From Martinezella rhizogenes (GTDB lineage Bacteria; Pseudomonadota; Alphaproteobacteria; Rhizobiales; Rhizobiaceae): a DNA stretch of 64,000 bases. Below the pieces are notes generated by a model that saw nothing but the letters and a program-made list of their open reading frames with translations, was not told the DNA's origin and did no database searches. The translations under genes and the position numbers were made by a program. The stretch lies in NCBI RefSeq assembly GCF_000799715.1, contig NZ_JUHG01000014.1, forward strand, positions 372,001 to 436,000, in the 5' to 3' direction. Shown here piece by piece: positions 24,623 to 33,914 of the stretch; positions within the stretch are counted from its first letter, which is position 1, and each line of letters begins with the position of its first letter.

Positions 24623-25660
24623 ATGAGATGGAAGCGCACGATCCAGTTGCTGGATGTCCATTGCGAGGGCGAGATCGGCAGGGTCGCCATCGGCGGCGTG
24701 CCGAAGATCCCCGGCAATACGATCGCCGAGCAATTGCATTGGCTGAACACAGATCCGAAAGGCGAGGAACTGCGCCGCTTCCTGGTGCTGGAGCCGCGCG
24801 GGGCGCCGATCGGCTCGGTCAACCTGCTGCTGCCGGCAAGGCACCCTGACGCCAATGCCGCCTTCATCATCCTGCAGCCGGATCAGGCGCATGCGAGCTC
24901 CGGCTCCAACTCCATCTGCGTGACCACGGCATTGCTCGAATCTGGCATCGTCGAGATGAAGGAGCCGGAAACGGTGGTGACGCTCGAAACCGCCGCCGGG
25001 TTGGTGCGGGCAACCGCCACTTGCCGCGACGGCCGTTGCGAGAAGGTCCGCCTCACCATGGTGCCGTCTTTCGTGCATGAGCTGGATGTCGAGATCGATA
25101 CGCCGCAATGGGGCAGGATCAAGCTCGATCTCTGCTATGGCGGCATCTTCTATGCGCTGGTCGATGTTGGCCAGATCGGTCTCACGATCGAAAAGGCCAA
25201 TGCCGCGTCGCTGGTACAGGCTGGCATGGTCCTCAAGGAGCTGGTCAACCGTACGGTCCCGGTCGTCCATCCGGAAATCCCGGCAATCTCCGGTGTCGCC
25301 TATGTGATGTTTAGGGATGTCGATGCTGATGGCGCCATCCGCACCTGCACGACCATGTGGCCCGGCCGCGCCGACCGCTCACCCTGCGGCACCGGCAACT
25401 CCGCCAACCTGGCGACGCTGCACGCCCGCGGCAAGGCCAGGGTCGGAGATGTCTTCAAATCCCGCTCGATCATCGGCTCGGAATTCGAGGTCGGCCTGCA
25501 GGCGGAGACCGAAGTCGCCGGCAAACCCGCCATCATCCCCACCATCACCGGCCGCGGTTTCACCTTCGGCCTGAGCCAGGTGGCGCTCGATCCGTTCGAT
25601 CCGATGGCGAATGGCTTTGCGTTGACGGATGTCTGGGGACCGTTGGCGGGGGAGATCTAA
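24623..25660 (+). CDS. Proline-racemase-family enzyme, probable 4-hydroxyproline 2-epimerase
   Basis: A 345-aa member of the proline racemase superfamily. The second catalytic site is the standard DRSPCGTGNSA. The first is SSGSNSICV, with Ser93 where racemases and epimerases usually have Cys in MCGHG. Ser/Cys members are known in the superfamily and may act on 4-hydroxyproline, 3-hydroxyproline or both; which applies is not decidable by eye. TTGGAG lies 7 nt before ATG 24623. Paired with the FAD-dependent dehydrogenase, it fits hydroxyproline use, plausible for a plant-associated bacterium since cell-wall glycoproteins are rich in hydroxyproline. Confidence 0.82.
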   Translation: MRWKRTIQLLDVHCEGEIGRVAIGGVPKIPGNTIAEQLHWLNTDPKGEELRRFLVLEPRGAPIGSVNLLLPARHPDANAAFIILQPDQAHASSGSNSICVTTALLESGIVEMKEPETVVTLETAAGLVRATATCRDGRCEKVRLTMVPSFVHELDVEIDTPQWGRIKLDLCYGGIFYALVDVGQIGLTIEKANAASLVQAGMVLKELVNRTVPVVHPEIPAISGVAYVMFRDVDADGAIRTCTTMWPGRADRSPCGTGNSANLATLHARGKARVGDVFKSRSIIGSEFEVGLQAETEVAGKPAIIPTITGRGFTFGLSQVALDPFDPMANGFALTDVWGPLAGEI

Positions 25661-25663
25661 AAA

Positions 25664-26095
25664 CTATCCCGGATAGATCACGCCCTTGCGCAAGATGATA
25701 TTCCCATAAAGCCTTGGCTCGCTGGTCTGCACCAGCGCATGCGTCTGCTTGACCCGCTCATAGAAGTCCGCCGGCAGCAGCGGCACGACCTTGATGTCGG
25801 GGACATGGTGGGCGCAGACTTCGATCATCTCGGCATGGACAGGATCGACGGCGTCGCGGTCTTGCCTGACCGTCGCGCGGAAAATCGCCTGCGGCACGAA
25901 ATCGTCGATCGGCAGGACGCTGAGTATGGCGTCAAGCACCCGCACGACGCCATGGCCGTCGAGACGGATCAGGCGGCGGGCGTGTTCGAGGCCCGGATAA
26001 TTGCCGTCCACGAGGGCGATTTCGTCGCCATGGCCCATGGCGCGCAACGTCGCCAACAGCTCGGGGCTCAATAGCGGGTCAATGCCCTTCAGCAT
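25664..26095 (-). CDS. RbsD/FucU-family sugar mutarotase
   Basis: A 143-aa protein with the family start LKGIDPLLSPELLATLRAMGHGDEI and the later block FYERVKQTHALVQTSEPRLYGNIILRKG. RbsD/FucU proteins interconvert anomers of free sugars (ribose, fucose). Its start lies 17 bp inside the end of the frcR-like gene, so the two are co-transcribed. The link to the fructose regulator suggests it serves a sugar taken up with or near fructose; FucU-like fucose activity is equally possible. Confidence 0.87.
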   Translation of the reverse strand: MLKGIDPLLSPELLATLRAMGHGDEIALVDGNYPGLEHARRLIRLDGHGVVRVLDAILSVLPIDDFVPQAIFRATVRQDRDAVDPVHAEMIEVCAHHVPDIKVVPLLPADFYERVKQTHALVQTSEPRLYGNIILRKGVIYPG

Positions 26096-27326
26096 GCTCT
26101 ATCTCCTTGAAGAGGATGTTTTGGTCGATGAGGTAGCGCGCGAAGATCGGCAGGCTGGCGCCGCCGATGGCGCGCGCCTGCGGACCCACCGCCCCTTCGA
26201 TAATTTCGGGCATGACGACGCCCTGCAGGTCGAGCTCGGCCGCCGCCGTGATGGTGGCGCGCACGATCCGTTCGCGCACCCAGTCGGGAAAGCCGCCGTC
26301 GATGACGGCCGCGCTGAAGTCGATGACGGAGGCAGCGGCGACGATCGCCTGCGCCAGCGCCTTGGCCGTATCCTGGATCCAGATCTCCAACGGCTCTCCG
26401 AAGTCGATCCAGTTATCCGCCGAATACCAGAGCGGCCGCGGATCGAAACCATGATCGCGCAGCAGATTTTCGAGCACGAAGATCGAGGCGATCTCGAGCA
26501 GCTGCTGGGTTTCGCCGTTGCGCCCGCGCACGGGCAGGGGGCCGAGCGCGCCTGCCGTTCCAGTCCGCCCGACGAAGATCGAAGAGTTCAGAACGATGCC
26601 GCCGCCGAGGAAGGAGCCGATGAAGAAATAGACGAAATCCGGATAGTGCGGGCCGACGCCGAAGACGAGTTCCGCGCCGCAGGCGCTGGTGGCATCGTTC
26701 TGCAGATAGACGGGATAGGGCACGCGGGCCGCGATTTCTGCTTGCAGGTCGACGCCACGCCAGACCTCCATTGCTCCATTGGGAGCGCCGACCTCCTCCG
26801 CCCAGTTCCAGAGTTCGAATGGAGCGGCGATGCCGACCCCGGCAAGCCGGAGGCGCTCTTTGCCGCTGAGGCGCGTTTCTAGCTCCTGAATGCCGGAGGT
26901 GACGAAGGACAGGATGTCCTGCGGTAGCGGATAGGGATAGATCTGATGGAGCTGCATCCTGATACCGCCGACGAAATCCATCAATACGAGGTCGGCGCTG
27001 CGCCTGCCGATCTTGACGCCGAACGAGAGCACCGCATCCGGATTGAGCCGCATCGGAATGGAAGGCTGGCCGACGCGCCCGCGTACCGGTTCGCCGCGCG
27101 ACAGCAACCCATCCTTCTCCAGCGCCCGCATGATGACGGAGACGGTTTGCGCCGACAGGCCGCTGCGCCGGGCGATGTCGGCTTTCGACAGCGCGCCGTG
27201 GCGGCGCACGAGCGACAGCACCAGCCGTTCGTTATGCGCGCGGACGCGAACCTGATTCGCACCCCCGCTGGGGTCGAGAATCAAGGGTGATGTCGGCGTT
27301 TCCTCATGGTCTTGCAGGGGAGACAT
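26079..27326 (-). CDS. frcR: ROK-family repressor of the fructose transport operon
   Basis: A 415-aa regulator. The N-terminal winged HTH (LVLRRHG-like, then KADIARRSGLSAQTVSVIMRALEKDGLL) sits at about residues 36-75. The rest is a ROK domain with an actin-like fold; the usual zinc-site cysteines are not obvious, common among rhizobial ROK regulators. It is divergent from frcB with a 253-bp intergenic region. In Sinorhizobium meliloti frcR is divergent from frcBCAK in the same way, which supports the name. It would release DNA on binding sugar. Confidence 0.85.
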   Translation of the reverse strand: MSPLQDHEETPTSPLILDPSGGANQVRVRAHNERLVLSLVRRHGALSKADIARRSGLSAQTVSVIMRALEKDGLLSRGEPVRGRVGQPSIPMRLNPDAVLSFGVKIGRRSADLVLMDFVGGIRMQLHQIYPYPLPQDILSFVTSGIQELETRLSGKERLRLAGVGIAAPFELWNWAEEVGAPNGAMEVWRGVDLQAEIAARVPYPVYLQNDATSACGAELVFGVGPHYPDFVYFFIGSFLGGGIVLNSSIFVGRTGTAGALGPLPVRGRNGETQQLLEIASIFVLENLLRDHGFDPRPLWYSADNWIDFGEPLEIWIQDTAKALAQAIVAAASVIDFSAAVIDGGFPDWVRERIVRATITAAAELDLQGVVMPEIIEGAVGPQARAIGGASLPIFARYLIDQNILFKEIEHAEGH

Positions 27327-27408
27327 TGGCCCGCTCCTTCCATCATGGCCATGCCCTATTTTTCATCAAAATGCCACATCAGATTAATAATTCAATCGGA
27401 TTTATTTA

Positions 27409-27438
27409 TTGACAGGGCGAAATCTTTAGGGTCAGATA
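27409..27438 (+). promoter_or_regulatory. Candidate frcB promoter
   Basis: A consensus -35 box TTGACA (27409-27414) is followed after 18 nt by CAGATA (27433-27438), a fair -10. It sits 142 bp before frcB, right of an A/T-rich stretch (ATTAATAATTCAA, TTTATTTATT) that may hold the FrcR operator. No clean palindrome could be assigned. Confidence 0.4.
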
Positions 27439-27579
27439 TGTCCCGTCGAGGATGTGCGCATGACCTTGGAGGCGGTCCAGCGGGAAGAAATCTAAACGGA
27501 CATGGCACGTCTTGAACCGGACTCGAGTGCGAGCCGGAGTGGCCGGGGATCCCGGTTTTTCAAATCTTGGGAGGATTGA

Positions 27580-28605
27580 ATGAAGAAATCTGTTATTTCC
27601 GCAGCAGTCGCCGCTCTGGCGATCGGCGTCGCCTTTGCCGCGCCGGCCAAGGCTGCCGATGTTTCCGCCTGCCTGATCACCAAAACCGATACCAACCCCT
27701 TCTTCGTCAAGATGAAGGAAGGCGCGACGGCCAAGGCCAAGGAACTCGGCGTGACGCTGAAGTCCTACGCCGGCAAGATCGACGGTGACAGCGAAAGCCA
27801 GGTCGCCGCCATCGAAAGCTGCATCGCCAGCGGTGCCAAGGGCATTCTGATCACCGCTTCCGACACCAAGGGCATCGTTTCTTCGGTCAAGAAGGCACGC
27901 GACGCCGGCCTGCTGGTCATCGCGCTCGACACGCCGCTGGAACCGGCTGACGCTGCCGACGCGACCTTCGCCACCGACAACCTTCTCGCCGGCAAGCTGA
28001 TCGGCGAATGGGCCAACAAGACGCTCGGCGACAAGGCCAAGGACGCCAAGATCGGCTTCCTCGACCTGACGCCGTCGCAGCCTTCCGTCGACGTGCTGCG
28101 CGACCAGGGCTTCATGATCGGCTTCGGCATCGACCCGAAGGACCCGAACAAGATCGGTGACGAAACCGATCCGCGCATCGTCGGCCATGACGTTACCAAC
28201 GGCAACGAGGAAGGTGGCCGCAAGGCCATGGAAAACCTCCTGCAGAAGGATTCCAGCATCAACGTCATCCACACGATCAACGAACCGGCTGCTGTCGGCG
28301 CCTATCAGGCTCTGAAGGCCGTCGGCTTGGAAAAGCAGGTCTTGATCGTGTCCGTTGACGGCGGTTGCCCGGGCGTCAAGTCCGTCAAGGAAGGCGTGAT
28401 CGGCGCCACGTCACAGCAATATCCGCTGATGATGGCAGCCCTCGGCGTCGAGGCGATCAAGAAGTTCGCCGATACCGGCGAAAAGCCGAAGCCGACCGAA
28501 GGCAAGTCCTTCTTCGACACCGGCGTCTCGCTGGTAACCGACAAGCCGGTTTCCGGCCTGAAGTCGATCGACACCAAGGAAGGCACTGCGAAGTGCTGGG
28601 GCTAA
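27580..28605 (+). CDS. frcB: Fructose ABC transporter substrate-binding protein
   Basis: A 341-aa periplasmic sugar-binding protein. A Sec signal peptide (SVISAAVAALAIGVAFAAPAKA) ends at AAD. The mature protein begins VSACLITKTDTNPFF, then AGKIDGDSESQVAAIESCI, closely matching S. meliloti FrcB as I recall it. This is the high-affinity ligand binder for fructose (and probably mannose and ribose). GGGAGG (27569-27574) is 5 nt before the ATG. It is followed by two hairpins before frcC, which would keep its mRNA in excess over the membrane components. Confidence 0.93.
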   Translation: MKKSVISAAVAALAIGVAFAAPAKAADVSACLITKTDTNPFFVKMKEGATAKAKELGVTLKSYAGKIDGDSESQVAAIESCIASGAKGILITASDTKGIVSSVKKARDAGLLVIALDTPLEPADAADATFATDNLLAGKLIGEWANKTLGDKAKDAKIGFLDLTPSQPSVDVLRDQGFMIGFGIDPKDPNKIGDETDPRIVGHDVTNGNEEGGRKAMENLLQKDSSINVIHTINEPAAVGAYQALKAVGLEKQVLIVSVDGGCPGVKSVKEGVIGATSQQYPLMMAALGVEAIKKFADTGEKPKPTEGKSFFDTGVSLVTDKPVSGLKSIDTKEGTAKCWG

Positions 28606-28640
28606 GCCTCATCTGAATTTGGCGTGATCCAATCCGAGAG

Positions 28641-28728
28641 CCGCTTCACATTTTTCGCTGAAGCGGTCCTTCGGGTCGCGACCATGCCTTCCTGACATCA
28701 ACGCCGGCCGGACCTCAGATCCGGCCGG
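28641..28728 (+). terminator. Two intercistronic hairpins between frcB and frcC
   Basis: CCGCTTC (28641-28647) pairs with GAAGCGG (28660-28666). CCGGCCGGA (28704-28712) pairs perfectly with TCCGGCCGG (28720-28728) around 7 nt. Neither has a strong T-run. They probably attenuate read-through or protect the frcB message. Confidence 0.65.
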
Positions 28729-28782
28729 TTTCAACACCCGGCGGTTTCCGCGTATAGTTCGGCGCGGCAGCGGAGGAATACA

Positions 28783-29847
28783 ATGACCGGAGCACAGGAA
28801 TTCGAGCGTGTTCTCGACGGCAGCGACAAGAATGTCGCCTCGTTCGAGCACCAGGATGTCTCTCTTCTCAAACGCATGCAGCATTTCTTGCATTCGACGC
28901 CGGCCGCCGTGCCGTTGATCGTATTGGTGATGGCAATCATCATCTTCGGCTTTGCCATCGGTGGACGATTCTTCTCCGCCTACACTCTGACACTGATCCT
29001 TCAGCAGATCGCCATCGTCGGCATTCTTGCGGCGGCGCAGACGCTAGTCATCCTGACCGCGGGTATCGATCTGTCGATCGGCGTGATCATGGTCATTTCC
29101 TCCGTCGTCATGGGCAACGTCGCCGTCACTTACGGCCTGCCGACACCAGTCGCCATTATCGCCGGCATGGCCGCGGGCGGCCTCTGTGGGCTGCTCAATG
29201 GTTTCCTCGTCGCCAACATGAAGCTGCCGCCATTCATCGTGACGCTGGGCACTTGGAATATCGTCATGGCGACGAATTTCATCTATTCCGCCAATGAGAC
29301 CATCCGCGACACCGATGTTGATGAAAAGGCGCCGCTTTTGCACCTCTTCGCGGTCAGCTTCCGGCTCGGCGGCGCGGTGCTCACCCTCGGCGTCATCGCC
29401 ATGGTGCTGCTGGTGTTGGTCTTATGGTATATTCTCAATCACACCGCCTGGGGCCGGCATGTTTATGCTGTCGGCGATGATCCGGAAGCGGCGAAATTGT
29501 CGGGTATCCAGACCAAGAAGGTGCTGCTCGCGGTCTACGGCGTTTCGGGACTGATCGCGGCCTTTGCCGCCTGGGTTTCGATCGGCCGCAACGGTTCGGT
29601 TTCACCGTCTTCGGCGGTGACGGACTTCAATCTTCAGGCAATTACCGCGACCGTGATCGGCGGCATCTCGCTCTTCGGTGGCCGTGGCTCGATCCTCGGC
29701 ACGCTCTTCGGCGCGATGATCGTCGGCGTCGTCTCCATGGGCCTCAACATGCTCGGAGCCGATCCGCAGTGGAAGGTCCTCCTGACCGGCGTGCTGATCA
29801 TCGGCGCCGTCGCGATCGATCAATGGATCAGAAAGGTATCGGCATGA
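28783..29847 (+). CDS. frcC: Fructose ABC transporter permease
   Basis: A 354-aa inner-membrane protein of the RbsC type. The N-terminal cytoplasmic segment is followed by helices such as VPLIVLVMAIIIFGFAI, the RbsC signature AAAQTLVILTAGIDLSIG and the coupling region around YAVGDDPEAAKLSGI. It forms the translocation pore for the FrcB ligand. Its stop overlaps the frcA start in ATGA, indicating translational coupling. Confidence 0.93.
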   Translation: MTGAQEFERVLDGSDKNVASFEHQDVSLLKRMQHFLHSTPAAVPLIVLVMAIIIFGFAIGGRFFSAYTLTLILQQIAIVGILAAAQTLVILTAGIDLSIGVIMVISSVVMGNVAVTYGLPTPVAIIAGMAAGGLCGLLNGFLVANMKLPPFIVTLGTWNIVMATNFIYSANETIRDTDVDEKAPLLHLFAVSFRLGGAVLTLGVIAMVLLVLVLWYILNHTAWGRHVYAVGDDPEAAKLSGIQTKKVLLAVYGVSGLIAAFAAWVSIGRNGSVSPSSAVTDFNLQAITATVIGGISLFGGRGSILGTLFGAMIVGVVSMGLNMLGADPQWKVLLTGVLIIGAVAIDQWIRKVSA

Positions 29848-30629
29848 CCACGACTGGCGAACCCCTTCTCACCGCGCGTGGCCTCGTCAAGCGCTATGGG
29901 CGCGTGACCGCGCTCGACAATGCCGATTTCGATCTCTATCCCGGCGAAATCCTTGCCGTCATCGGCGACAACGGCGCCGGAAAATCCTCGCTGATCAAGG
30001 CGATTTCCGGTGCGGTCACACCCGATGAGGGCGAGATCAAGCTGGAAGGCAAAGCTGTCAATTTCAGGTCGCCGATGGAAGCGCGCGAGGCCGGCATCGA
30101 AACGGTCTACCAGAACCTGGCGCTGTCGCCGGCGCTCTCGATCGCGGACAACATGTTCCTCGGTCGCGAGATTCGCAAGCCAGGCGTCCTCGGCTCCGTG
30201 TTCCGCATGCTCGACCGGCCGGCAATGGAAAAACGCGCCCGCGACAAGCTCACCGAACTTGGCCTGATGACCATTCAGAACATCAACCAGGCGGTGGAAA
30301 CGCTCTCCGGTGGCCAGCGTCAGGGCGTGGCGGTGGCGCGTGCCGCCGCCTTCGGGTCCAAGGTCGTCATCATGGATGAACCGACGGCGGCTCTCGGCGT
30401 CAAGGAAAGCCGCAAGGTGCTGGAGCTGATCCTCGACGTGCGCTCACGCGGCTTGCCGATCGTGTTGATCTCGCACAATATGCCGCATGTCTTCGAGGTG
30501 GCGGATCGTATCCATATCCACCGTCTCGGACGTCGGCTGACCGTGATCAACCCCAAGGAATACACCATGTCCGATGCCGTCGCCTTCATGACCGGCGCCA
30601 AGGCTCCGCCGGAGACCGTCGCCGCATGA
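29844..30629 (+). CDS. frcA: Fructose ABC transporter ATP-binding protein
   Basis: A 261-aa single-domain ATPase. Walker A is GDNGAGKSS (about residues 40-48), signature LSGGQRQG, Walker B VVIMDEPTAALG and the H-loop is SHNM. Unlike RbsA, which has two ATPase halves, this is a half-size protein as in S. meliloti FrcA, so it works as a homodimer. ATG 29844 overlaps the frcC stop; the longer frame from 29769 lies inside frcC and was rejected. It overlaps frcK by 4 bp (ATGA). Confidence 0.93.
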   Translation: MTTTGEPLLTARGLVKRYGRVTALDNADFDLYPGEILAVIGDNGAGKSSLIKAISGAVTPDEGEIKLEGKAVNFRSPMEAREAGIETVYQNLALSPALSIADNMFLGREIRKPGVLGSVFRMLDRPAMEKRARDKLTELGLMTIQNINQAVETLSGGQRQGVAVARAAAFGSKVVIMDEPTAALGVKESRKVLELILDVRSRGLPIVLISHNMPHVFEVADRIHIHRLGRRLTVINPKEYTMSDAVAFMTGAKAPPETVAA

Positions 30630-31258
30630 GTTCCACGCTCGAGAACATCGCCGGCGAGATCATCGCGCGCGCCGGCGATACAAAACGGTTCCTGGTGGCC
30701 ATCGCAGGCCCGCCGGGCGCCGGAAAATCGACCTTGGCCGACAAGGTGGCCGAGGCACTGAGGGCCAAGGGTGAAAGCGCCGAGGTCCTGCCGATGGACG
30801 GCTTCCACATGGACAATGCCGTCCTGATCGAAAAAGGCCTGCTGAAGCGCAAGGGCGTGCCGGAAAGCTTCGACGTGCGCGCCTTTCTCGATATCGTCAG
30901 GGCGGTGCGCGCGGCCGATCAGGAAGTACTGGTCCCGGTCTTCGACCGTTCGCGCGAGCTTGCCATTGCCTCGGCCCGCATCGTCTCGCCCCATCACCGT
31001 TTCATCCTCATCGAAGGCAACTACCTGCTGCTGAGCCAGGGAAAATGGGCGGAACTGGAGGGCATGTTCGACTATTCGATCATGCTCGCGCCCCCCATGG
31101 AAGTGCTGGAGCAGCGGCTCTGGGAGCGCTGGAAGGGCTATGAACTCGACGATGAGGCCGCCCGCGAGAAGGTCTACGGCAATGATCTGCCCAATGGCCG
31201 CCTGATTCTGGAAAACCGTCGCCCGGCCGACGCCACCGTCGATATCGTGCAGGGCTGA
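30626..31258 (+). CDS. frcK: FrcK kinase, uridine/pantothenate-kinase-like P-loop protein
   Basis: A 210-aa P-loop kinase with Walker A GPPGAGKST (about residues 28-36), MDGFHMDN, FDRSREL and IEGNYLLL, the pattern of the phosphoribulokinase/uridine kinase/pantothenate kinase fold. In S. meliloti the fourth gene of frcBCAK encodes such a kinase; its substrate was not clearly fructose, and fructokinase is a separate enzyme (see 33915). Last gene of the operon, co-translated with frcA. Confidence 0.85.
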   Translation: MSSTLENIAGEIIARAGDTKRFLVAIAGPPGAGKSTLADKVAEALRAKGESAEVLPMDGFHMDNAVLIEKGLLKRKGVPESFDVRAFLDIVRAVRAADQEVLVPVFDRSRELAIASARIVSPHHRFILIEGNYLLLSQGKWAELEGMFDYSIMLAPPMEVLEQRLWERWKGYELDDEAAREKVYGNDLPNGRLILENRRPADATVDIVQG

Positions 31259-31334
31259 GCCCCGCTATCATTTCCTCGGCATCGGCGATTGTTTTGCGAT
31301 AGCGGTTGGTGCTATCGAAGCGCGATACCAAAAA

Positions 31335-31379
31335 GCATGATCCCGAAAAGTGTGAAGCGGTTTTCGGACAAGATCATGC
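31335..31379. repeat. 45-bp palindromic repeat, copy 1
   Basis: The outer arms GCATGATC/GATCATGC and inner arms CCGAAAA/TTTTCGG form a bulged hairpin. The element sits between frcK and pyrC, 10 bp before the pyrC ribosome binding site. A second copy at 43198-43242 is 43/45 identical with compensatory differences. Similar sequence is, from memory, dispersed in many Rhizobiales genomes. Confidence 0.85.
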
Positions 31380-31403
31380 ACACATTTCCAGAGGTTCGTG
31401 CCC

Positions 31404-32444
31404 ATGCAAAAGCTCACCATCCGCCGCCCTGACGACTGGCATCTGCACCTGCGCGATGGCGCCATGCTGGAAGGCGTGATCGGCGACACATCAAGGCATT
31501 TCGCCCGCGCCATCATCATGCCGAACCTGGTGCCGCCGGTCGTCACCACGGCCGATGCCACCGCCTATCGCGAGCGCATCCTGAAGGCACTTCCTGCCGG
31601 CGACCGCTTCCAGCCGCTGATGACGCTTTACCTCACCGAGCACACCAATCCCGGCGATGTCGAAGAGGGCAAGAAGAGCGGCCTCATCACCGCCGTCAAA
31701 CTCTATCCGGCGGGTGCGACGACCAATTCGCATGGCGGCGTTCGCAACCTGGATAAGGCGATGCCGACGCTGGAGCGCATGGCGAAGATCGGGCTGCCGC
31801 TCTGCGTCCATGGCGAGGTGACGACGCCGGAGGTGGATATTTTCGACCGCGAGGCTGTCTTCATCGAAACCGTGCTCGATCCGCTGCGCCAGCGCCTGCC
31901 GGAGCTGAAGGTCACCATGGAGCATGTGACGACCTCGGACGGTGTCGACTACATCAAGTCGGCCAAGGCCAATCTCGCCGGCTCCATCACCACGCATCAC
32001 CTGATCATCAACCGCAACGCCATCCTCGTCGGCGGCATTCGCCCACATTATTACTGCCTGCCGGTCGCCAAGCGCGAAAGCCATCGCCTGGCGCTGCGCG
32101 CGGCTGCGACCAGCGGCGATGCCAGGTTCTTCCTTGGCACCGATTCCGCCCCGCATGTCGATCCGCTGAAGGAATGCGCCTGTGGCTGCGCCGGCATCTA
32201 TACGTCGATTAACACCATGAGCTGCCTGGCGCATGTCTTCGAACAGGACGGCGTGCTGGAGAAGCTTGAGGCCTTCGCCTCGCTGAACGGCCCGGCCTGG
32301 TATGGATTGGCGCCAAACGAGGACCGGATCACGCTCATCCGCCGCGTGGAATCGGTGGCTTTCCCGGAAAAGATCGAAACCGGGGCGGGCACCGTTACCG
32401 TGTTTGACCCTATGTTCCCGCTGCATTGGGACGTCGAAGGCTGA
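31404..32444 (+). CDS. pyrC: Dihydroorotase
   Basis: A 346-aa class II dihydroorotase, catalysing ring closure of carbamoyl-aspartate to dihydroorotate in pyrimidine synthesis. The metal motif HLHLRDG lies at about residues 15-21, the carboxylated-lysine region is VKLYPAGATTNS, then VHGE and EHVTT with further His ligands, and LGTDSAPH with the catalytic Asp. ATG 31404 has AGAGG about 9 nt upstream and is preferred to GTG 31398. A second pyrimidine gene, pyrE, follows after a small membrane protein gene on the other strand. Confidence 0.95.
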   Translation: MQKLTIRRPDDWHLHLRDGAMLEGVIGDTSRHFARAIIMPNLVPPVVTTADATAYRERILKALPAGDRFQPLMTLYLTEHTNPGDVEEGKKSGLITAVKLYPAGATTNSHGGVRNLDKAMPTLERMAKIGLPLCVHGEVTTPEVDIFDREAVFIETVLDPLRQRLPELKVTMEHVTTSDGVDYIKSAKANLAGSITTHHLIINRNAILVGGIRPHYYCLPVAKRESHRLALRAAATSGDARFFLGTDSAPHVDPLKECACGCAGIYTSINTMSCLAHVFEQDGVLEKLEAFASLNGPAWYGLAPNEDRITLIRRVESVAFPEKIETGAGTVTVFDPMFPLHWDVEG

Positions 32445-32470
32445 GCCGTCGCTCCTTGCGGTACGATCCT

Positions 32471-32947
32471 CTAAAAGAGAGCCCGCACGAAGGCGCAGGA
32501 TGCCAGCAGGGACGCTGCCGTGCGCAGGTGGTTCCATCTCGTCCATTCACTGAGATAGGTCGCCCATAGCTCGGCTGCTTCAGCCGTGCGGCCATCGACC
32601 TTGTCCAGTGCGTCGTTCAAGGGAACATTGAAGACGATCGTCGAAAGAAATGTGGTGACAACATAGAGCACCGCGCCGGTAAGCATCAGAACGCTGACGC
32701 CGCCCCGCCAATGCACGATCGCCATCACCGCGATGAACACCGACAAAGCGAGGGTCAGCAGAAACACTGCCATGAAGGGCGAGCGCAGGATCGTCGTGTT
32801 GATCGACTGCATGGCGGCGATGCCCTGTTCGGCGGGGAGCCGGGCAAAGGCCTGCATGATGAAGGTCGAGAACGCAAAGAAAATACCGGCGATGAGGCCA
32901 CTGCCGAGCGCAGCCGCGATGAGAGCGATATTCGTGATCGGCACCAT
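32471..32947 (-). CDS. DUF1772 membrane protein (anthrone-oxygenase-like family)
   Basis: A 158-aa protein with four hydrophobic segments: TNIALIAAALGSGLIAGIFF, FMAVFLLTLALSVFIAVMAI, VLMLTGAVLYVVTTFLSTIV and a C-terminal AASLLASCAF. The layout and the FSTFIMQAF/NVPLNDALD/WTRWNHLRT motifs match the DUF1772 family. ATG 32947 with GGAGGAG about 6 nt upstream is preferred over a TTG at 32965. Convergent with pyrC and divergent from pyrE. Function is unknown. Confidence 0.82.
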   Translation of the reverse strand: MVPITNIALIAAALGSGLIAGIFFAFSTFIMQAFARLPAEQGIAAMQSINTTILRSPFMAVFLLTLALSVFIAVMAIVHWRGGVSVLMLTGAVLYVVTTFLSTIVFNVPLNDALDKVDGRTAEAAELWATYLSEWTRWNHLRTAASLLASCAFVRALF

Positions 32948-33139
32948 GAAGCTCCTCCTCTTCAAAACGTGATGATTCTCTTATACCTGCGACCCACGTT
33001 TCGGAGAAGCCGGTGGCGGCATAGCCGGGGATAGGGCTGCTGCCGAGAACGAACGCGTGCAAATCCCCTGAACCGTCTGGAAACCTCTGGCGCTAGCTGC
33101 TATTGCCGCAGGGACGTCCCAGGAGCCAAGGAGACCCGC

Positions 33140-33838
33140 ATGACCCAGATGACATTTTCCGACCGCGCCGTGATGGCCGAACTGGTGGCGAAGATGCTTT
33201 GGGAGATCAAGGCGGTGCACTTCAGCGCCGATAAGCCCTATAAGCTCGCCTCCGGCATGGCGAGCCCGGTCTATATCGACTGCCGCAAACTCATTTCCTA
33301 TCCGCGCGTCCGCTCGACGGTGATGGATTTCGCCGCCAGCCTCATTATGCGTGACGCCGGCTTCGAGCAGTTCGATTGTGTCGCCGGTGGCGAGACGGCG
33401 GGCATCCCCTTTGCCGCCTTCCTCGCCGAACGCCTGAACCTGCCGATGATCTATGTCCGCAAGCAGCCGAAGGGCCATGGCCGCAATTCGCAGATCGAAG
33501 GGCATATGCCCGAGGGTGCCCGCGTGCTGGTTATCGAGGACCTGACGACGGCCGGCGGCAGCATGTTCACCTTCATCGACGCGATCCGCGCCGCCGGCGG
33601 TATCGTCGAGCACGGCATGGCGCTGTTTTACTACGGCATCTTCCCCGAGGCCGAGGCGCGGTTTGAGAACGGCAAGGTCCGGCTGCATCATATCGCCACC
33701 TGGCGCAACGTGCTCGCCGTCGCCAAGGAACAGAAGCTGTTCGACGACAAGACGCTCGAGGAAGTGGAAGCTTTCCTCAATGCACCGCTCGCCTGGTCCG
33801 GCCGAAACGGCGGCGTGGCGGAACTGGCAACAAAGTGA
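33140..33838 (+). CDS. pyrE: Orotate phosphoribosyltransferase
   Basis: A 232-aa enzyme forming orotidine 5'-phosphate from orotate and PRPP. The PRPP-binding motif VLVIEDLTTAGGS is at about residues 130-142; the flexible-loop residues are in RKQPKGHGRNS and substrate binding in KLASGMASPVYIDCR. ATG 33140 is preceded by AAGGAGAC. With pyrC it supplies de novo UMP. Confidence 0.96.
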   Translation: MTQMTFSDRAVMAELVAKMLWEIKAVHFSADKPYKLASGMASPVYIDCRKLISYPRVRSTVMDFAASLIMRDAGFEQFDCVAGGETAGIPFAAFLAERLNLPMIYVRKQPKGHGRNSQIEGHMPEGARVLVIEDLTTAGGSMFTFIDAIRAAGGIVEHGMALFYYGIFPEAEARFENGKVRLHHIATWRNVLAVAKEQKLFDDKTLEEVEAFLNAPLAWSGRNGGVAELATK

Positions 33839-33914
33839 CGCTTTGCTTTTGCCAAGAATTTATCTAATCGATTTACGGAACTAGACCGATAGACGTGCTC
33901 TCCAGGAGGCCGGA

